DNA from: Terfezia claveryi
Taxonomy: Eukaryota; Ascomycota; Pezizomycetes; Pezizales; Pezizaceae
Assembly (NCBI GenBank): GCA_015179025.1
Contig: WHUX01000005.1
Coordinates: 248,001-312,000, forward strand
DNA: 64,000 nucleotides
Direction: 5' to 3'
The notes beneath the pieces are model-generated. The model had not been told where the DNA came from, ran no database searches, and was given only the letters and a program-made list of their open reading frames with translations. The position numbers were made by a program, and so were the translations under genes. Numbering within the stretch: the first letter of the stretch is position 1; each line of letters opens with the position of its first letter. Shown here piece after piece: positions 21,893 to 34,325 of this stretch.

Positions 21893-22334
21893 ATTTCAGT
21901 AACTTATTTTTCAAATTTAGATTTTATATACCAAATATTTCATTATTTATCAACATTTTATCTGGCAGCCATGCGCTGGGGATGATGAACAGAACGAACC
22001 TTATGCGGTCGATAACTCGTCGCCAATAATATATATACAGTGAGGCAGCACCAGAGGGCACAACGATATATATAGAGGGTTGGCGCGAGATGAACTTGAG
22101 GACGAATGTTACAAACCTACTCTTTTCGAAAGTTTATACGGCTTTTAACCGTTGGAGGATGGCCTAGAATAAATAATTTACAGTATTCATTTAAACTTGT
22201 ACACGCATCTCTCTCTCTCTTACGGCATGTAGGTATCTCCTGGTAGTAAAGGGTCAAAGCTAACACCCATGACAGGGAGAAGTAGTACTATGATGAGGAT
22301 AAAGGTAACCCAGATAGAAAAAAAAAAAGATTGA

Positions 22335-22444
22335 TGAAAGGAGGGGGATTCGAACCCCCGCGGGTTGCCCCACGAGAAACCTGTTCTAAGAACAGAAGCG
22401 TATTCTGCTTGAGTCACGCGCCATAACCGCTCGGCCATCCTTCC
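22335..22444 (-). tRNA. tRNA-Leu (anticodon CAA) with intron
   Basis: Acceptor GGAAGGA pairs with TCCTTTC (one G-U). The D-arm is GCC/GGC, the T-arm GGGGG-TTCGAAT-CCCCC, and a long variable arm (GGG-GCAA-CCC) marks a class II tRNA. The anticodon loop is CTCAAG, then an intron of roughly 29 nt, then TTCTCG. The exact intron borders are uncertain because the anticodon stem has an imperfect pair. Confidence 0.85.
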
Positions 22445-24373
22445 CAGTTTGATGCTAATTTTGTCGCTTGCAAATACATAACAGTGTAATAGAAGTCTCG
22501 TACTACTCCGTGGTTCCAACATTTAATTGTTTACTCACCATTCCCTCAGATCTTTGTTAGCTTGAATCGTTTTTCAGCCCTTGTGTCTCAAGGACCACGA
22601 TCCCCTCTTCTTCCCTTGCTCGGCTTTCCAAATATCATGTACCTGTAATTTCTCACAGATAACAAATATACTACCTAATGGGTCATACTCTTGTCAGGAT
22701 ATCAGTATATTGCTTCCGAGTGCCACCCGTCCATTCATCTATCTATCTTTGCGTTCTTACTCCATCTCTATATCTGATTTTGGATTGAAGTAGGGCGGGC
22801 CCAGAGTCCCTCCTACTCTTATGCCTCTTTTTAGAACTCATCCCCTTGCTCTACCGGACATAGATCCAATCCTTCCTACTTTCCGTCCGCTCTATTCCTC
22901 TCCCGCCACTTACTGCCATCCCCACACTGCGCCAGCAATTCCTTTGCCTCAAGCCCTTCCTTTCTAGATGGGCTGAAGAGCATTCCCCTCGCTAGAGACA
23001 GTTCAACACTCGTCCTCATTCGAAGCCACCAGCTGATCCTTCACCTCTACTACACCCACTCCCACAGGCGAAGCAAGCACAACCGTGCGCAGGGGAGTTA
23101 CCGATCTAAGCACTTGCACTCAGCAGCTTCAAGAACGATGGCGTATATAGGGATCCGATGTTTTTCTGTTGTAGATGCCACAGGCCGTTGGTGGCATCAG
23201 CGGTATTTGCGCTAATACAGGAAGTAAAAAACCTCCCCAAGGCTCTTGAAAGCTACAGCAAGCAGTTGATCCCGCGGTTAGAGTTAATTTTTGGTAAGAA
23301 TTGGAATGTGGATTCGATGCCAGTAATGGCCATGAAAGTTGAAGAAGCATCTCTTATTGACGTATTCATTTCCGACAATGGATTCGTATTCTAGACCGTT
23401 TTCTCCCCACCCTAAAAGAGCTTTCGCATGTCCAACCTCTTGACTTGCTGACAGCACTATCAGACGATCAGAGTCGGAATGTAAGCTCATACCCACTCCC
23501 AACGGTCTAGGGCGCTCGCGGGTCATTGGGGTTCAGAATAAGGATAACAAATCAGATTCTGCTATACCCTCTACAGTGTATGCAAACTATGTTGAGATCC
23601 CTTTATCGAAGAATCCTACGTTCCCGGCTGCTTTTTGGACATTCGGCCCCGAGACACATCGCCTGGTCGTGATTTCTCCCATTTTGAACATCTTATAGTG
23701 GGGAGGCTTCCTCTCGACTTGAGGCTGAGACCGTGATTCCAAACGAGTAATTAAATTTAAAGTGTATATAGTGTATAGTGCTCGAATCAAAATGTGGGGT
23801 TAATGGGGGTGATTGCTGTCATCTGGGAAAAATTTAGAGAGCGACTGCTCCTAAGTGAAGGTGAGGGCTCTCCGGGACGCTGTAAAGGTTTCCATGGACG
23901 GCGTTAATTTGGAGGGACTGTAATGAGGAATGTTACATAAAGTCGGGGTTGTTTGAAGTTTGGTGTAGAGGACTGGAGTAGGGTTGAGTGTTTATATACG
24001 CTTGGGTGGGGACGTTTGTAGTACAGGGTAATGGTTCAGGGTAATGGTTCAGGGTAATGGTTCAGGGTAATGGTTCAGGGTAATGGTTCAGGAATGGTTC
24101 AGGTAATATGTGTGCTTGGTGGCAATTTGCAGATATTAATGAATAACCGACCACCCCGTTTGGAGGTTCGATAATTCAGAGGCGCAATCAAACGACATTC
24201 CGGCTTCTCATATCACAAACGCATATTGTGCATTTAACGAAATTCACTGCTGCGATATCCATCCAAACAAAACCATACGCCTTTGTAATGTGTGTATCGA
24301 TAAAAAAAGTTATTGTTCGCTAATTTTACCCAGATCTTCCTCAACTCTTCCGCACTTATTCCAGCGATCAGAT
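22445..24373. other. Gene-free interval with a 13-bp minisatellite
   Basis: No supported gene; a 78-residue open frame near 23158 has no recognised domain. It contains a minisatellite at 24022-24108. Confidence 0.5.
24022..24108. repeat. 13-bp minisatellite, about 6 copies
   Basis: The unit CAGGGTAATGGTT is repeated about five times exactly and then degrades. It contains TTCAGGGTAA, which is also dispersed singly elsewhere in the window. Confidence 0.9.
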
Positions 24374-25736
<1,363 letters not shown>

Positions 25737-25820
25737 GTTTGTTTGAGTGTGTGAATTGGGCTGTGGGGTGGTGTGATAGGAAGTGCCTTCGAGGGGGAAT
25801 ATTAAAATTTTAGTGGGGGC

Positions 25821-25827
25821 TGAGTCA
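25821..25827. promoter_or_regulatory. Gcn4/CPC1-type site upstream of LYS1
   Basis: TGAGTCA, the canonical recognition sequence of Gcn4/CPC1 bZIP activators, lies 85 bp upstream of the LYS1 start codon. The match is exact; binding is inferred. Confidence 0.6.
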
Positions 25828-25842
25828 TCTCAACAAAACAGC

Positions 25843-25934
25843 TACATAACCTATGCATAGGATCGGCTACGGAGTACCTACGTACATTAACCTATGCATA
25901 GTGTCGCGGCAGCGGCTACATAACCTATGCATAG
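25843..25934. repeat. Three CTATGCATAG palindromes upstream of LYS1
   Basis: The perfect 10-bp palindrome CTATGCATAG occurs at 25851-25860, 25892-25901 and 25925-25934, each preceded by AAC. The first and third are embedded in a longer repeat beginning GCTACATAAC. They lie in the shared upstream region of LYS1 and the FN3 gene. Confidence 0.85.
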
Positions 25935-26604
25935 TTGCGGTTGTCAACTTTGATATTGACCGATACAAAGTTACCTACTGTACATACCTATTTGTGCATG
26001 TGCATCTCTTGCCTACATTCCTATGTATTCTATCTATCTACATGACTAGGTCTTTTATACTGTACATGCACTCTACAGTACAGGCACAATGCATCCGCCC
26101 TCTGAGTACACAAGCCCCGCTGTCTCGAAGCTGGTCTCCACGTTCTGTCTCCCTCTCCCATCCCTCCCTCCCGCTCAGCACCCTACAGACATCTTCTGAT
26201 TTCTCAACGCTGGCCCCGAGCATTGGCCTTTTGCATACCTTCTTACAAGCAAAGTTGAGTATTAAAGCGTTTGGTCAGCTCGGTTCTGGGAGTGCGGTTG
26301 GGGTTTCTGGTTTGCGTAACAAATTCCTTGGAGTACCTGTATTCATGAGAGCCGTTCCTACTTTGTTTAAATACCACTGTGCGTTTATGCTTTCATCCTC
26401 TCGTTATATCCCAGGAATGCAGAGCGGCGTTAGGCGGAGCAGAGCGGCTGTTTGGCTGTTAAGTCACGGGATTATGGAAGCAGCAAACCGCGCTTACTAA
26501 CACACATCACAAATTCAAAATTTCACTGCGTTCGTGTGTAAATAGTACCCCCTCACGGGCAAAAACCACCACATTGAGCCGCCAGCAGCCACAGGAACTC
26601 CATC

Positions 26605-29600
26605 ATGGTGTTCGCTGTCGTAGCCACCATCCTCTCCCTCGCATGGTCAGCATGCTTATCCCCCCCACTTCTACCAATGTCTACTAATACCACTCTCCAG
26701 GATGGTGTATCGTGCCTCAGTGCTCCTCAAAATCCCCATCCCCACCCTCGTAAAACTGCTTGGCCTCGATCTCCCCGCCCCTCCCCGTGTCTCACTACAC
26801 GGAATCGCCTCCGACTCGGTAACCCTGCACTGGTCACTCCCAGAAAAGCCTGGGTCCGTAGCAAAACACATCATCCACATCAATGGCATCAACGTGGGCG
26901 AGAGCGAGCGTCGGGGGGAGACAAGCGTGACAGTCACTGGCCTCAATCCAGACCATCTCTACAATGTCCGGGTAATTGCCGCAAATCAGCATAATTTCCA
27001 GGCGCCGGGGCAGTTGATTAGGTTGAGAACTCGGCGTAAGTCTCATGATGGGGCGGAGGGATCAGGTGGGGGCTCGAAGATGAAGGGCGAGCATGCAGAT
27101 GATTCGCCCTCGATTCAACCACATGCGCCGGCGCTAGATGCGCATCTGTCGCCGCCGCCGCCGCCGCCGCCGCAGCAGCAGCATGGTCATCATCATAATC
27201 CTCATGGGAAGCGTGTTGGGAGGGAGAGGAAGCAGGCCTCGTCGATTTCAGAGCAGCAGCAGATTGGGTCTTCGCCTGTGTCGGATGAACAACATACCGT
27301 TGAGTCGCTAACGGCAGAGTTGGAGGCCGTGCGTGCGGAAATCGATGATCTAGAGGCGCAAATGCTACATGCGGAAGAAGAGCTTAAAGCGTCAGAGGGG
27401 GTTCTAGTGACGGAGCTGGACTTGTTGAAGGAGAAGAAGAGGTGTGAGGATATTGGCCGGCACCAACTACGGACAGAGACTAGGAGTTTAGAGGAGGCAA
27501 AGCGAATAGCTGAAGCGCAGAAGACTAAGACAGAGAGGGCATTGAAGGCAAAGGAGGATGAGGTCCGGAAGATGCAGCAGGAATCGCAAAAGTGGGAGGA
27601 GGAGCGACTGGCGGCACTTGAGCGGGCAGAACTACTTTCCAAAGAGGTGGAGGAATCAAAGGGACGTGCTCAGAGTACGGAGAAGGAATTAAACGTGGAA
27701 ATCGTCGGGGCCCAGGCCAAAATTTCCGAGCTCGAGGAGGAAATCCGTACGATCATTGCTACCATCAAAGCCATGGAGGCGGAGAAAGAGCAATTAAAGG
27801 TAGATCTCGGACACGCTGCTTCCCAATCTTCTCATGACGAAGCCCTAGAAAAAGAATGGCTTGAACGGCAAAAGAACTTGGAGATGCGCTACGTGAGCGT
27901 TTTCAACGCCTTCAACCTCGCTCAAGAAGACCTCAACCGGTCCAGAGAGGCTCTTGCATTTTGGAAAACACGCCGGGACAGCGCCCCTGTGGCAGACAAC
28001 CAATCCATCAAGAAGTCCAAGCAACGACGAAACCGCAACCGCAAATCTCGTACACATACCTTCTCTAACTCTGATCCGCCTTTCCCAATGCAAGATCCCA
28101 GGTTCTTGTCTGAAGTTCAAGGGTTCCCGAACCAAGTTCTCCAAGCATCGTCACTTAGTCCTTCCTACGTCGCTAATAATGTTCCGACGCCATACTTTGG
28201 TAATGTAGATGATTCGCTCAATGATGATAGGCTTAATGGTTCTACATTAATGAGCCCCACCGCGGACTCACTTCTCCCATCAGACTTGTTCTCCTCTGTG
28301 GCAGACCCACCAAGCCCGAAATCTCATCGCAACTCGTTGATTGAGAGTTTGCGTTTCCTCCCTCAGTCGCCAATGTCCTCTGGTTCTCGATCTACATCTC
28401 ACGTCTCTTCCCCCCGCAGCAGCTTCCACCATATGCCGCTCTTCCCAGCAGCCAGTGACGGCTTAGGCGCTGACAGCGACCGCGCAGCTGTGTCTCCCAT
28501 GATCGGCCTGCGAGGGCGAGGGCAGTCGCCTACGGAAACTATTTCCGGTACTAGACGAATCGTGAACCTCTTCTCCTTCAACAAGCAGCGAGGAAAAACT
28601 CTACCCTTAGAACCTCCCCTCCTTGGGTCACTAAAACCCGCTGAATCCAGATCCTTCCCTCAAAACTTCGCCGCTCTCCCCAGCCTAGACCCCATTGGCA
28701 CCCGCAGGCGGAGTGGCTCGCACGGGAGCTGGAATCTTGGTTCTATGCACTTCCTCAATGGCAAAAAGGATGCACAACCGGATAGCCCCGAGGCTCCCAA
28801 GCTCTCCCGCCTGCATCATGAATACCCTCGACAAGAGAGACTCTTCGACCGCTCTGAACCCGTCTCCCCCCGCCCTCTCTCCATGACCTCCTTCGATGGT
28901 GTTCTCCCCCGGCCTTCCTCCGGAGTTTCCGCTGCGTTCGGATGGCCCGCTGAGCCAACTAACCCCGCTAAACCCAGTCGACTGAGCATGCTCTCTACAA
29001 ACTGGTCCGACTGGTCTTCAAGCCGCAAGCCCTCCTCCTCCCTATCTCACAATAGCAACAATAATAATGCCTCCACTACCTCTTTCCAATCCTCGCTCTC
29101 TCGTCCATCACAGCCACGCCTCAACCCCACTGCCCCGACGTTCGAGTCCTCGCTTATCAAACCCTCGTTCCTCAGTGGTAGAGACTCGATGTCTATCCAT
29201 GACGATACCTCCCAAACCGACGCCTCCTCCTTCGCCACCGCAGACTCCGCTAGCGGATCTGTATTGGAGATTATCCCAACGAAGGAATCGCTGTTCTCGA
29301 GGCTAAGCCTGAGCCGGAAGGGGAGCACGAGTAAATTTAATATCTCGTGGAAGAAGGAAGGGGGGCTGTTTAGTCGTGGGAAGCCGAAGGACCACTCGTC
29401 AACTACTGAAGCTGGCGGCGGGGAGGAGTCGGGAGAACAGACACCCGAGAATAATATGTTCCTCCCGCTCCCGTCCATTGCCACTTCGGAGAGAGATAAG
29501 ACGTGGAAGAGGGACGGTTTCTTCTCCAGGAAGAAAGACCCCGCGTCGGATACGGGGGATGAAGCGGAACGGGAGAGAGAAAAGGATACCACAGTGGCGG

Positions 29601-29866
29601 CTGTAGAGTCCACGTCGATGAGTAGTCCGTGGCTGAAAAAGGATGGGACAGGGTTTTTCACTAGGAAGCCGAAGGAGGAGAGGGAGGGGGAGAAGGAGGA
29701 GAAGGGGGGGAAGAGGGCAAGTATGGAGGTAGGGAGCCCGGCGGGCGGGAGGAGGGAGAGTTTCTTTGGGAAGAGGGATAAGGAGAAAGGGAAGGAGAGG
29801 GAAGGGGAGAAAAAGGAGATTGTGGAGGTTGATGAGGAAGGGGAAGTTGGTGAGGCTAAGGCTTGA
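26605..29866 (+). CDS. Fibronectin type III and coiled-coil protein with membrane-anchor-like N-terminus
   Basis: A 41-nt first exon (26605-26645) splices over a 55-nt intron (branch CTACTAATAC) to 26701-29866, giving 1068 residues. The start MVFAVVATILSLAW and following hydrophobic stretch suggest a membrane anchor or signal. Residues about 38-122 form a fibronectin type III domain (VSLHGIASDSVTLHW, GLNPDHLYNVRVIAAN). A His/Pro/Gln-rich linker leads into a coiled coil (about 200-430). A long Ser/Pro-rich region follows, then a tail with repeated aromatic-basic motifs (WKKEGGLFSRGK, WKRDGFFSRKK, WLKKDGTGFFTRK). Proteins of this plan are conserved in Pezizomycotina without a firm function, and none is proposed here. 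Confidence 0.85.
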
Positions 29867-30051
29867 GAAGTGGGCAATTGGGGTGAACAATTAAATTATG
29901 AGCATGGGCATGTTGAGCGGCCCCCCAAAATATCTTGCATTTCAGCTTTCAGCATTGTAGATAGAATAATATGTTCGCATCTTTGACGTGATTTTTACCC
30001 TGAAATTACTTTTAAACTTCCCCCATGGTTAGTCCGTGCATTTCCTGTAAT

Positions 30052-31261
30052 TCAGGCCTTCTCCATCCCCTCGCCCAGTATATATGGATGTTCATTCCAG
30101 AATGCATCCTCAATGATATCTATATGCCTAACCACCACCTCCGCCGCCTTCAGCAATCTCTTTTGCTCCTTCTTGGCCTGCTTCTTTGTCGTCGTCTTCT
30201 TGCGAAGAATTTTCCCCGGTGGCAGGTCTCCCTGGTCATCCTCCCCCTCCCCCTCCTGGGCTACTGGTTCTGGAGGCTGCGCTGTGGCAGTATTCCCATC
30301 TGCGGGGGTGGTAGTTGTCATTGTAGGCGTTGTCGTCTCGATAGTCGTAGTAGCATCCACTTCCACCTTCTTCTTCAACTAATCACCAAACAAATAAATC
30401 ACCATACCTCCCCACCCACCTCAACCCTTCCCCCACTCCACCGTCCCCCCTCTCCCAACCAGACCCAGAATCGGAACCAGACTCACCTCTCTAAACACCA
30501 CACTCCCCTTCCTCCACTTCTCCTCCTCGCAATTATAATTAACCCCCAACCCCCACAAGATCTCATTCTTCTCCTTCGCCAGCGTGCCCTTTAGCCTACA
30601 CTCCGCCTCCGTCCTCCCCAGCCCGCCCTTCATCACTAAGGCCCAAAACACCGTATTATACAGATTGTTGATGTGGCAATCAACCTGTCTCCAGCTAAAG
30701 TAGTCCCTAACGTTCGTCACGCTCGGGTAACACACCGCCCTGGCATCGAAGCTCGGTAGTGGCTCCTTGAGCGGCTCGGTGGGGAAGTACGTGGGCCAGT
30801 GGTGGACGTAGTACGCTGTGAACATACTTACGATCGTGGAGGTGAGCTTCGCTTCGCGGCGCTCAAAGAGCGTGGTTTGCGGTGACAGGAGGAAGGAGAA
30901 TTCGTCCGAGACGCCGTACGCGAGGAGAAGCTCGGGTAGGTCCCGGAGGAGGAGAGTGGCGGAGAGGTTCATAAGGGAGATGGCGCGGGGATCATTGGGT
31001 TTACTGAAGTTGTGTCGGGCGGAGAATCTAAGTTGTGGGAAGTTAGGATTGCTTGGTGAGGATGGGGGATGGGGGATAGTGAGGGGGTCGGTACTTACTT
31101 GTGGAAGCCCCGGCCATCGAGCCGTATGACGATCCAGGTGTTGGGAAGGAGGTTGTCGGGGCGTTCGAAGGATTTGACGTATTCATATCTGGAAGAAGTT
31201 TTAGAGATGGCCAATTGGGGGGGGGATGAGGGGAGGGGGAGAATTACTTTGAGTTCGCCAT
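30052..31261 (-). CDS. THG1: tRNA(His) guanylyltransferase
   Basis: Adds the essential G-1 to the 5' end of tRNA-His by 3'-5' type nucleotide transfer. Minus-strand exons 31261-31248, 31188-31099, 31027-30487 and 30378-30052 join in phase to 323 residues. The N-terminus MANSKYEYVKSFE and the metal-binding IRLDGRGFHKFS are diagnostic, followed by HNFSKPND, YGVSDEFSFLL (second acidic motif), YFSWRQVDCHINNLYN and the KGSVVFRE strand. The C-terminal 109 residues form a Thr-rich and Lys-rich extension (LRKKTTTKKQAKKEQKRLL) beyond the catalytic core. The gene diverges from HIS4 across a 440-bp spacer. Confidence 0.95.
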
Positions 31262-31701
31262 CTGAGGAGCGAGTTCTCCAAATGCTTCTCAGAGGTCAGA
31301 CAATGGTCGCATAAATATATATACAAGTACAGTATATATATATATATTTTTTTTGTGGTGAGAAAATACGAATGTACAAAGCCCTGGAAATATCAAATCA
31401 TAACTCCGCCCAACTTTTTCGTTGGAGGGGCAGCTTGCAACTATACATAATGCAGCCCCGCATTCATCGAGGTCATCGAGGTTCCCCCCCCAACAAAACC
31501 ATTTAGCCGCCTTAATTATAAGCCATTCCATCCGCCAAATTCCTTGGATCCTTATTTCCAATTGAGCTGTGCTCGTTTATTTTCGAGACCGTTCTGTTCT
31601 ACACAGCTATCCTATCGCACATATACCTTATCCTCCCCCGCCCTTCCCCCCTCCTCCGGCCAAAAACAGTACGCACCTCCACGACAGTCGAGGCATCCGC
31701 C
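31262..31701. promoter_or_regulatory. Divergent THG1-HIS4 promoter
   Basis: A 440-bp spacer with a TA-rich microsatellite and T-run near 31318-31353 and a pyrimidine-rich HIS4 leader (about 31620-31690). No TGACTC/GAGTCA core was found, unlike upstream of LYS1. Confidence 0.5.
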
Positions 31702-34325
31702 ATGGCCACTGCCCTCCTCCCAAAACTCGACCTCACCACCTCACCCGGCTCCGCGGGTGGTCTCTCACTCACCTCAATAGCGCACATCGGGCAAGCTTTC
31801 CTGGTCGCCGACCGCTCCACCTACGCAGACCTCTTGGCCTGGGTCCTCACGCACGTCACCATCCTCACCATCTCTATCGACGTCTCCGCGCTCACCTCTC
31901 CCGCCGAAATTCGCACCCTCCTCGACGCTGGAGTCACTCGCGCCTTCGCCACCCTCGAGCAGCTTACCCAGCTCCGCTCGGGTCCTGGCCGTGTAGACGA
32001 TACCCGGCTGGTGCTCGTCCTCGACATGACCCATAGTAAAGAAAAGATTATCGATACTATTGCCGAGACACCCCTGGGGGTCTATGCGAAGGATGTGCAG
32101 GATCTAGAGTTCGTAACAGGCTGGTTGAAGGAGTATGGGAAAGATAACCGGCCGCCGGTATTTGTCAGTTTCGGGTATGAGCCGGGGATGGAGGATGTTA
32201 GGAGTATTGCTGAGCTAGTCGCAACGCCGATTATCGACGCGGGGTTGCTGACTGTTGACCTGAAGAGTATTGGGGGGGGGCTGAGTGTTGCAGAGGTGAT
32301 TTGTGCGGCCGCGGTGACTGATAGGGTGGATGGGTTATTGACTACACTTGTGGTTGATGAGAGGGGGGTGGGGCTGGGATTGGTGTATTCGAGTCAGGCG
32401 AGCGTGAGCGAGAGCTTGCGGACAGGGAGAGGAGTGTATCAGAGCAGGAAGAGGGGGCTGTGGTATAAAGGCGAGACGAGCGGTGCAGTTCAGGAGTTGG
32501 TCAAGATCGATCTAGACTGCGATGGGGATTGCCTGCGGTTTGTAGTCAGGCAGAAGGGAAGCGGGTTCTGCCATTTAGAAACCGCAACGTGCTATGGGGA
32601 TTACAAGGGGTTGTCGAAGCTACAAAAGACGTTGATCTCAAGGAAGGAGACTGCCGTGGAAGGATCATATACCGCGAGATTGTTCAGCGATGAGAAGCTT
32701 CTTCGGGCAAAGATTATGGAGGAAGCGCAGGAGCTGTGTGAGGCAAAGACGAAGGAGGACATAGCTTTTGAAGCGGCAGATCTTTTTTATTTTGCGCTTA
32801 CGAGGTGTATTGCTGCGGGTGTGACGCTGGAGGATGTCGAGAGAAACTTGGACGCAAAGAGTCTCAAGGTCACTAGGCGCAAGGGAGATGCAAAGGGTCT
32901 TTGGGCGGAGAAGGAAGAGGAAGGAACTGTGACCTTCACCCCCGCACCACCCCCACCGGCACCATCACCAGCAACGGAGCCCGCCCCAGCCGAAGATGGT
33001 CCCATCCTCATGAAACGTTTCGATGCTACGAAGTCTACCCCAGAGGAGCTCGACGATGTAATCCGTCGTCCTGCTCAAAGGACAAATGACATCATGAGCA
33101 TTGTCACACCTATCATCGACGACGTTCGCGCTCGGGGGACGCCGCTCTCCTCCACTATGCCGCGAAATTCGACCGCGCAACCACCCTCACCTCCGCCGTC
33201 ATCAAAGCTCCTTTCCCCCCAGAGCTCATGGCCCTCTCGCCCGAGACCACCGCAGCCATTGATCTCAGCTTTGAAAATATCCGCAAATTTCACGCCGCTC
33301 AGGCAGACAAGGAAGATCTCGTTATCGAGACTATGCCGGGTGTCAAATGTTCCCGCTTCACTCGCCCAATTGAGCGTGTGGGGTTGTATATACCAGGGGG
33401 AACCGCCGTACTCCCATCGACAGCGCTAATGCTGGGCGTCCCGGCGATGGTCGCGGGGTGTAGCCAGATTGTCCTTGCGTCTCCGCCGAGGCCAGATGGC
33501 AGCATCACCCCCGAGATCGTCTACGTCGCTCACAAAGTCGGCGCATCCGCTATTGTCCTCGCTGGCGGTGCCCAAGCCGTCGCAGCGCTCGCGTATGGAA
33601 CCCAGTCAGTACCAAAGGTCGACAAGATCCTCGGCCCTGGAAATCAATTCGTCACCGCAGCAAAGATGTACGTGAGTAATGACACTCGCGCGGCCGTGTC
33701 CATCGACATGCCTGCCGGCCCATCCGAGGTTCTTGTCATTGCCGACGCAACCGCCAACCCCGCCTTCGTCGCAAGTGACCTCCTCTCCCAAGCCGAGCAC
33801 GGTGTTGACTCCCAAGTGATTCTCATTGCCATCGACCTCAACGAGGACCAACTCTCCGCAATCGAATCCGAGCTCCACAACCAAGCCCTCGCTCTCCCAA
33901 GGTGCGCCATAGTCCGTGGCTCAATTGCACACTCCGTTACCCTCCAGACCGGCACCCTTGATCACGCCCTCACCCTCTCAAACACCTACGCCCCCGAGCA
34001 CTTAATCTTGCAAATCGCAAACCCGTCCTCTGTCCTCCCAAAGATCATGAATGCCGGGAGTGTGTTCGTTGGTGCGTGGACGCCAGAGTCAGTCGGAGAT
34101 TACAGCGCGGGAGTCAATCACTCACTACCGACGTATGGGTATGCAAGGCAATATAGTGGGGTCAATTTGGCGACGTATGTCAAGCATGTGACGGCCAGTG
34201 AACTGACAGAGGAGGGGCTGAGGAATGTTGGGGGGGCAGTGATGGAGTTAGCGAGGGTGGAGGAGCTGGAGGCACATAGAAGGGCAGTGGAGGTTAGACT
34301 GAAATGGGCAGATGAGAGGGTGTAG
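31702..34325 (+). CDS. HIS4: Trifunctional histidine biosynthesis protein HIS4, with a one-base frame break
   Basis: Carries phosphoribosyl-AMP cyclohydrolase, phosphoribosyl-ATP pyrophosphatase and histidinol dehydrogenase (steps 2, 3 and 9-10 of histidine synthesis). From N to C: an N-terminal region (about 1-240); the HisI block with LDCDGDCLRF and GFCHLETATCYG metal ligands; HisE with EEAQELCEAK and FEAADLFYFAL; a Pro-rich linker; then HisD with VKCSRFTRPIERVG, SIDMPAGPSEVLV, SQAEHGVDSQ, TYAPEHL and NHSLPTYGYARQYSG. No intron is evident. The frame is broken in the G5 run at 33134-33138: residues before read DDVRARG, and homologous sequence resumes as DAALLHYAAKFD only if one G is added. 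With that base the product would be 874 residues, the normal fungal length. Confidence 0.93.

Larger units (their letters stand above)
25737..26604. promoter_or_regulatory. Divergent promoter region, LYS1 and FN3 gene
   Basis: 868 bp between divergent starts, containing the TGAGTCA site and the palindrome triplet listed separately. A 215-residue open frame across it (25853-26500) is composed mostly of these repeats and shows no domain. Confidence 0.45.

Noticed and set aside
23158..23394. 78-residue frame downstream of the tRNA genes
   Set aside because: No recognised domain; may be a remnant but there is nothing to support a call.
25853..26500. 215-residue open frame between LYS1 and the FN3 gene
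   Set aside because: It runs through the palindrome repeats and promoter sequence and has no domain.
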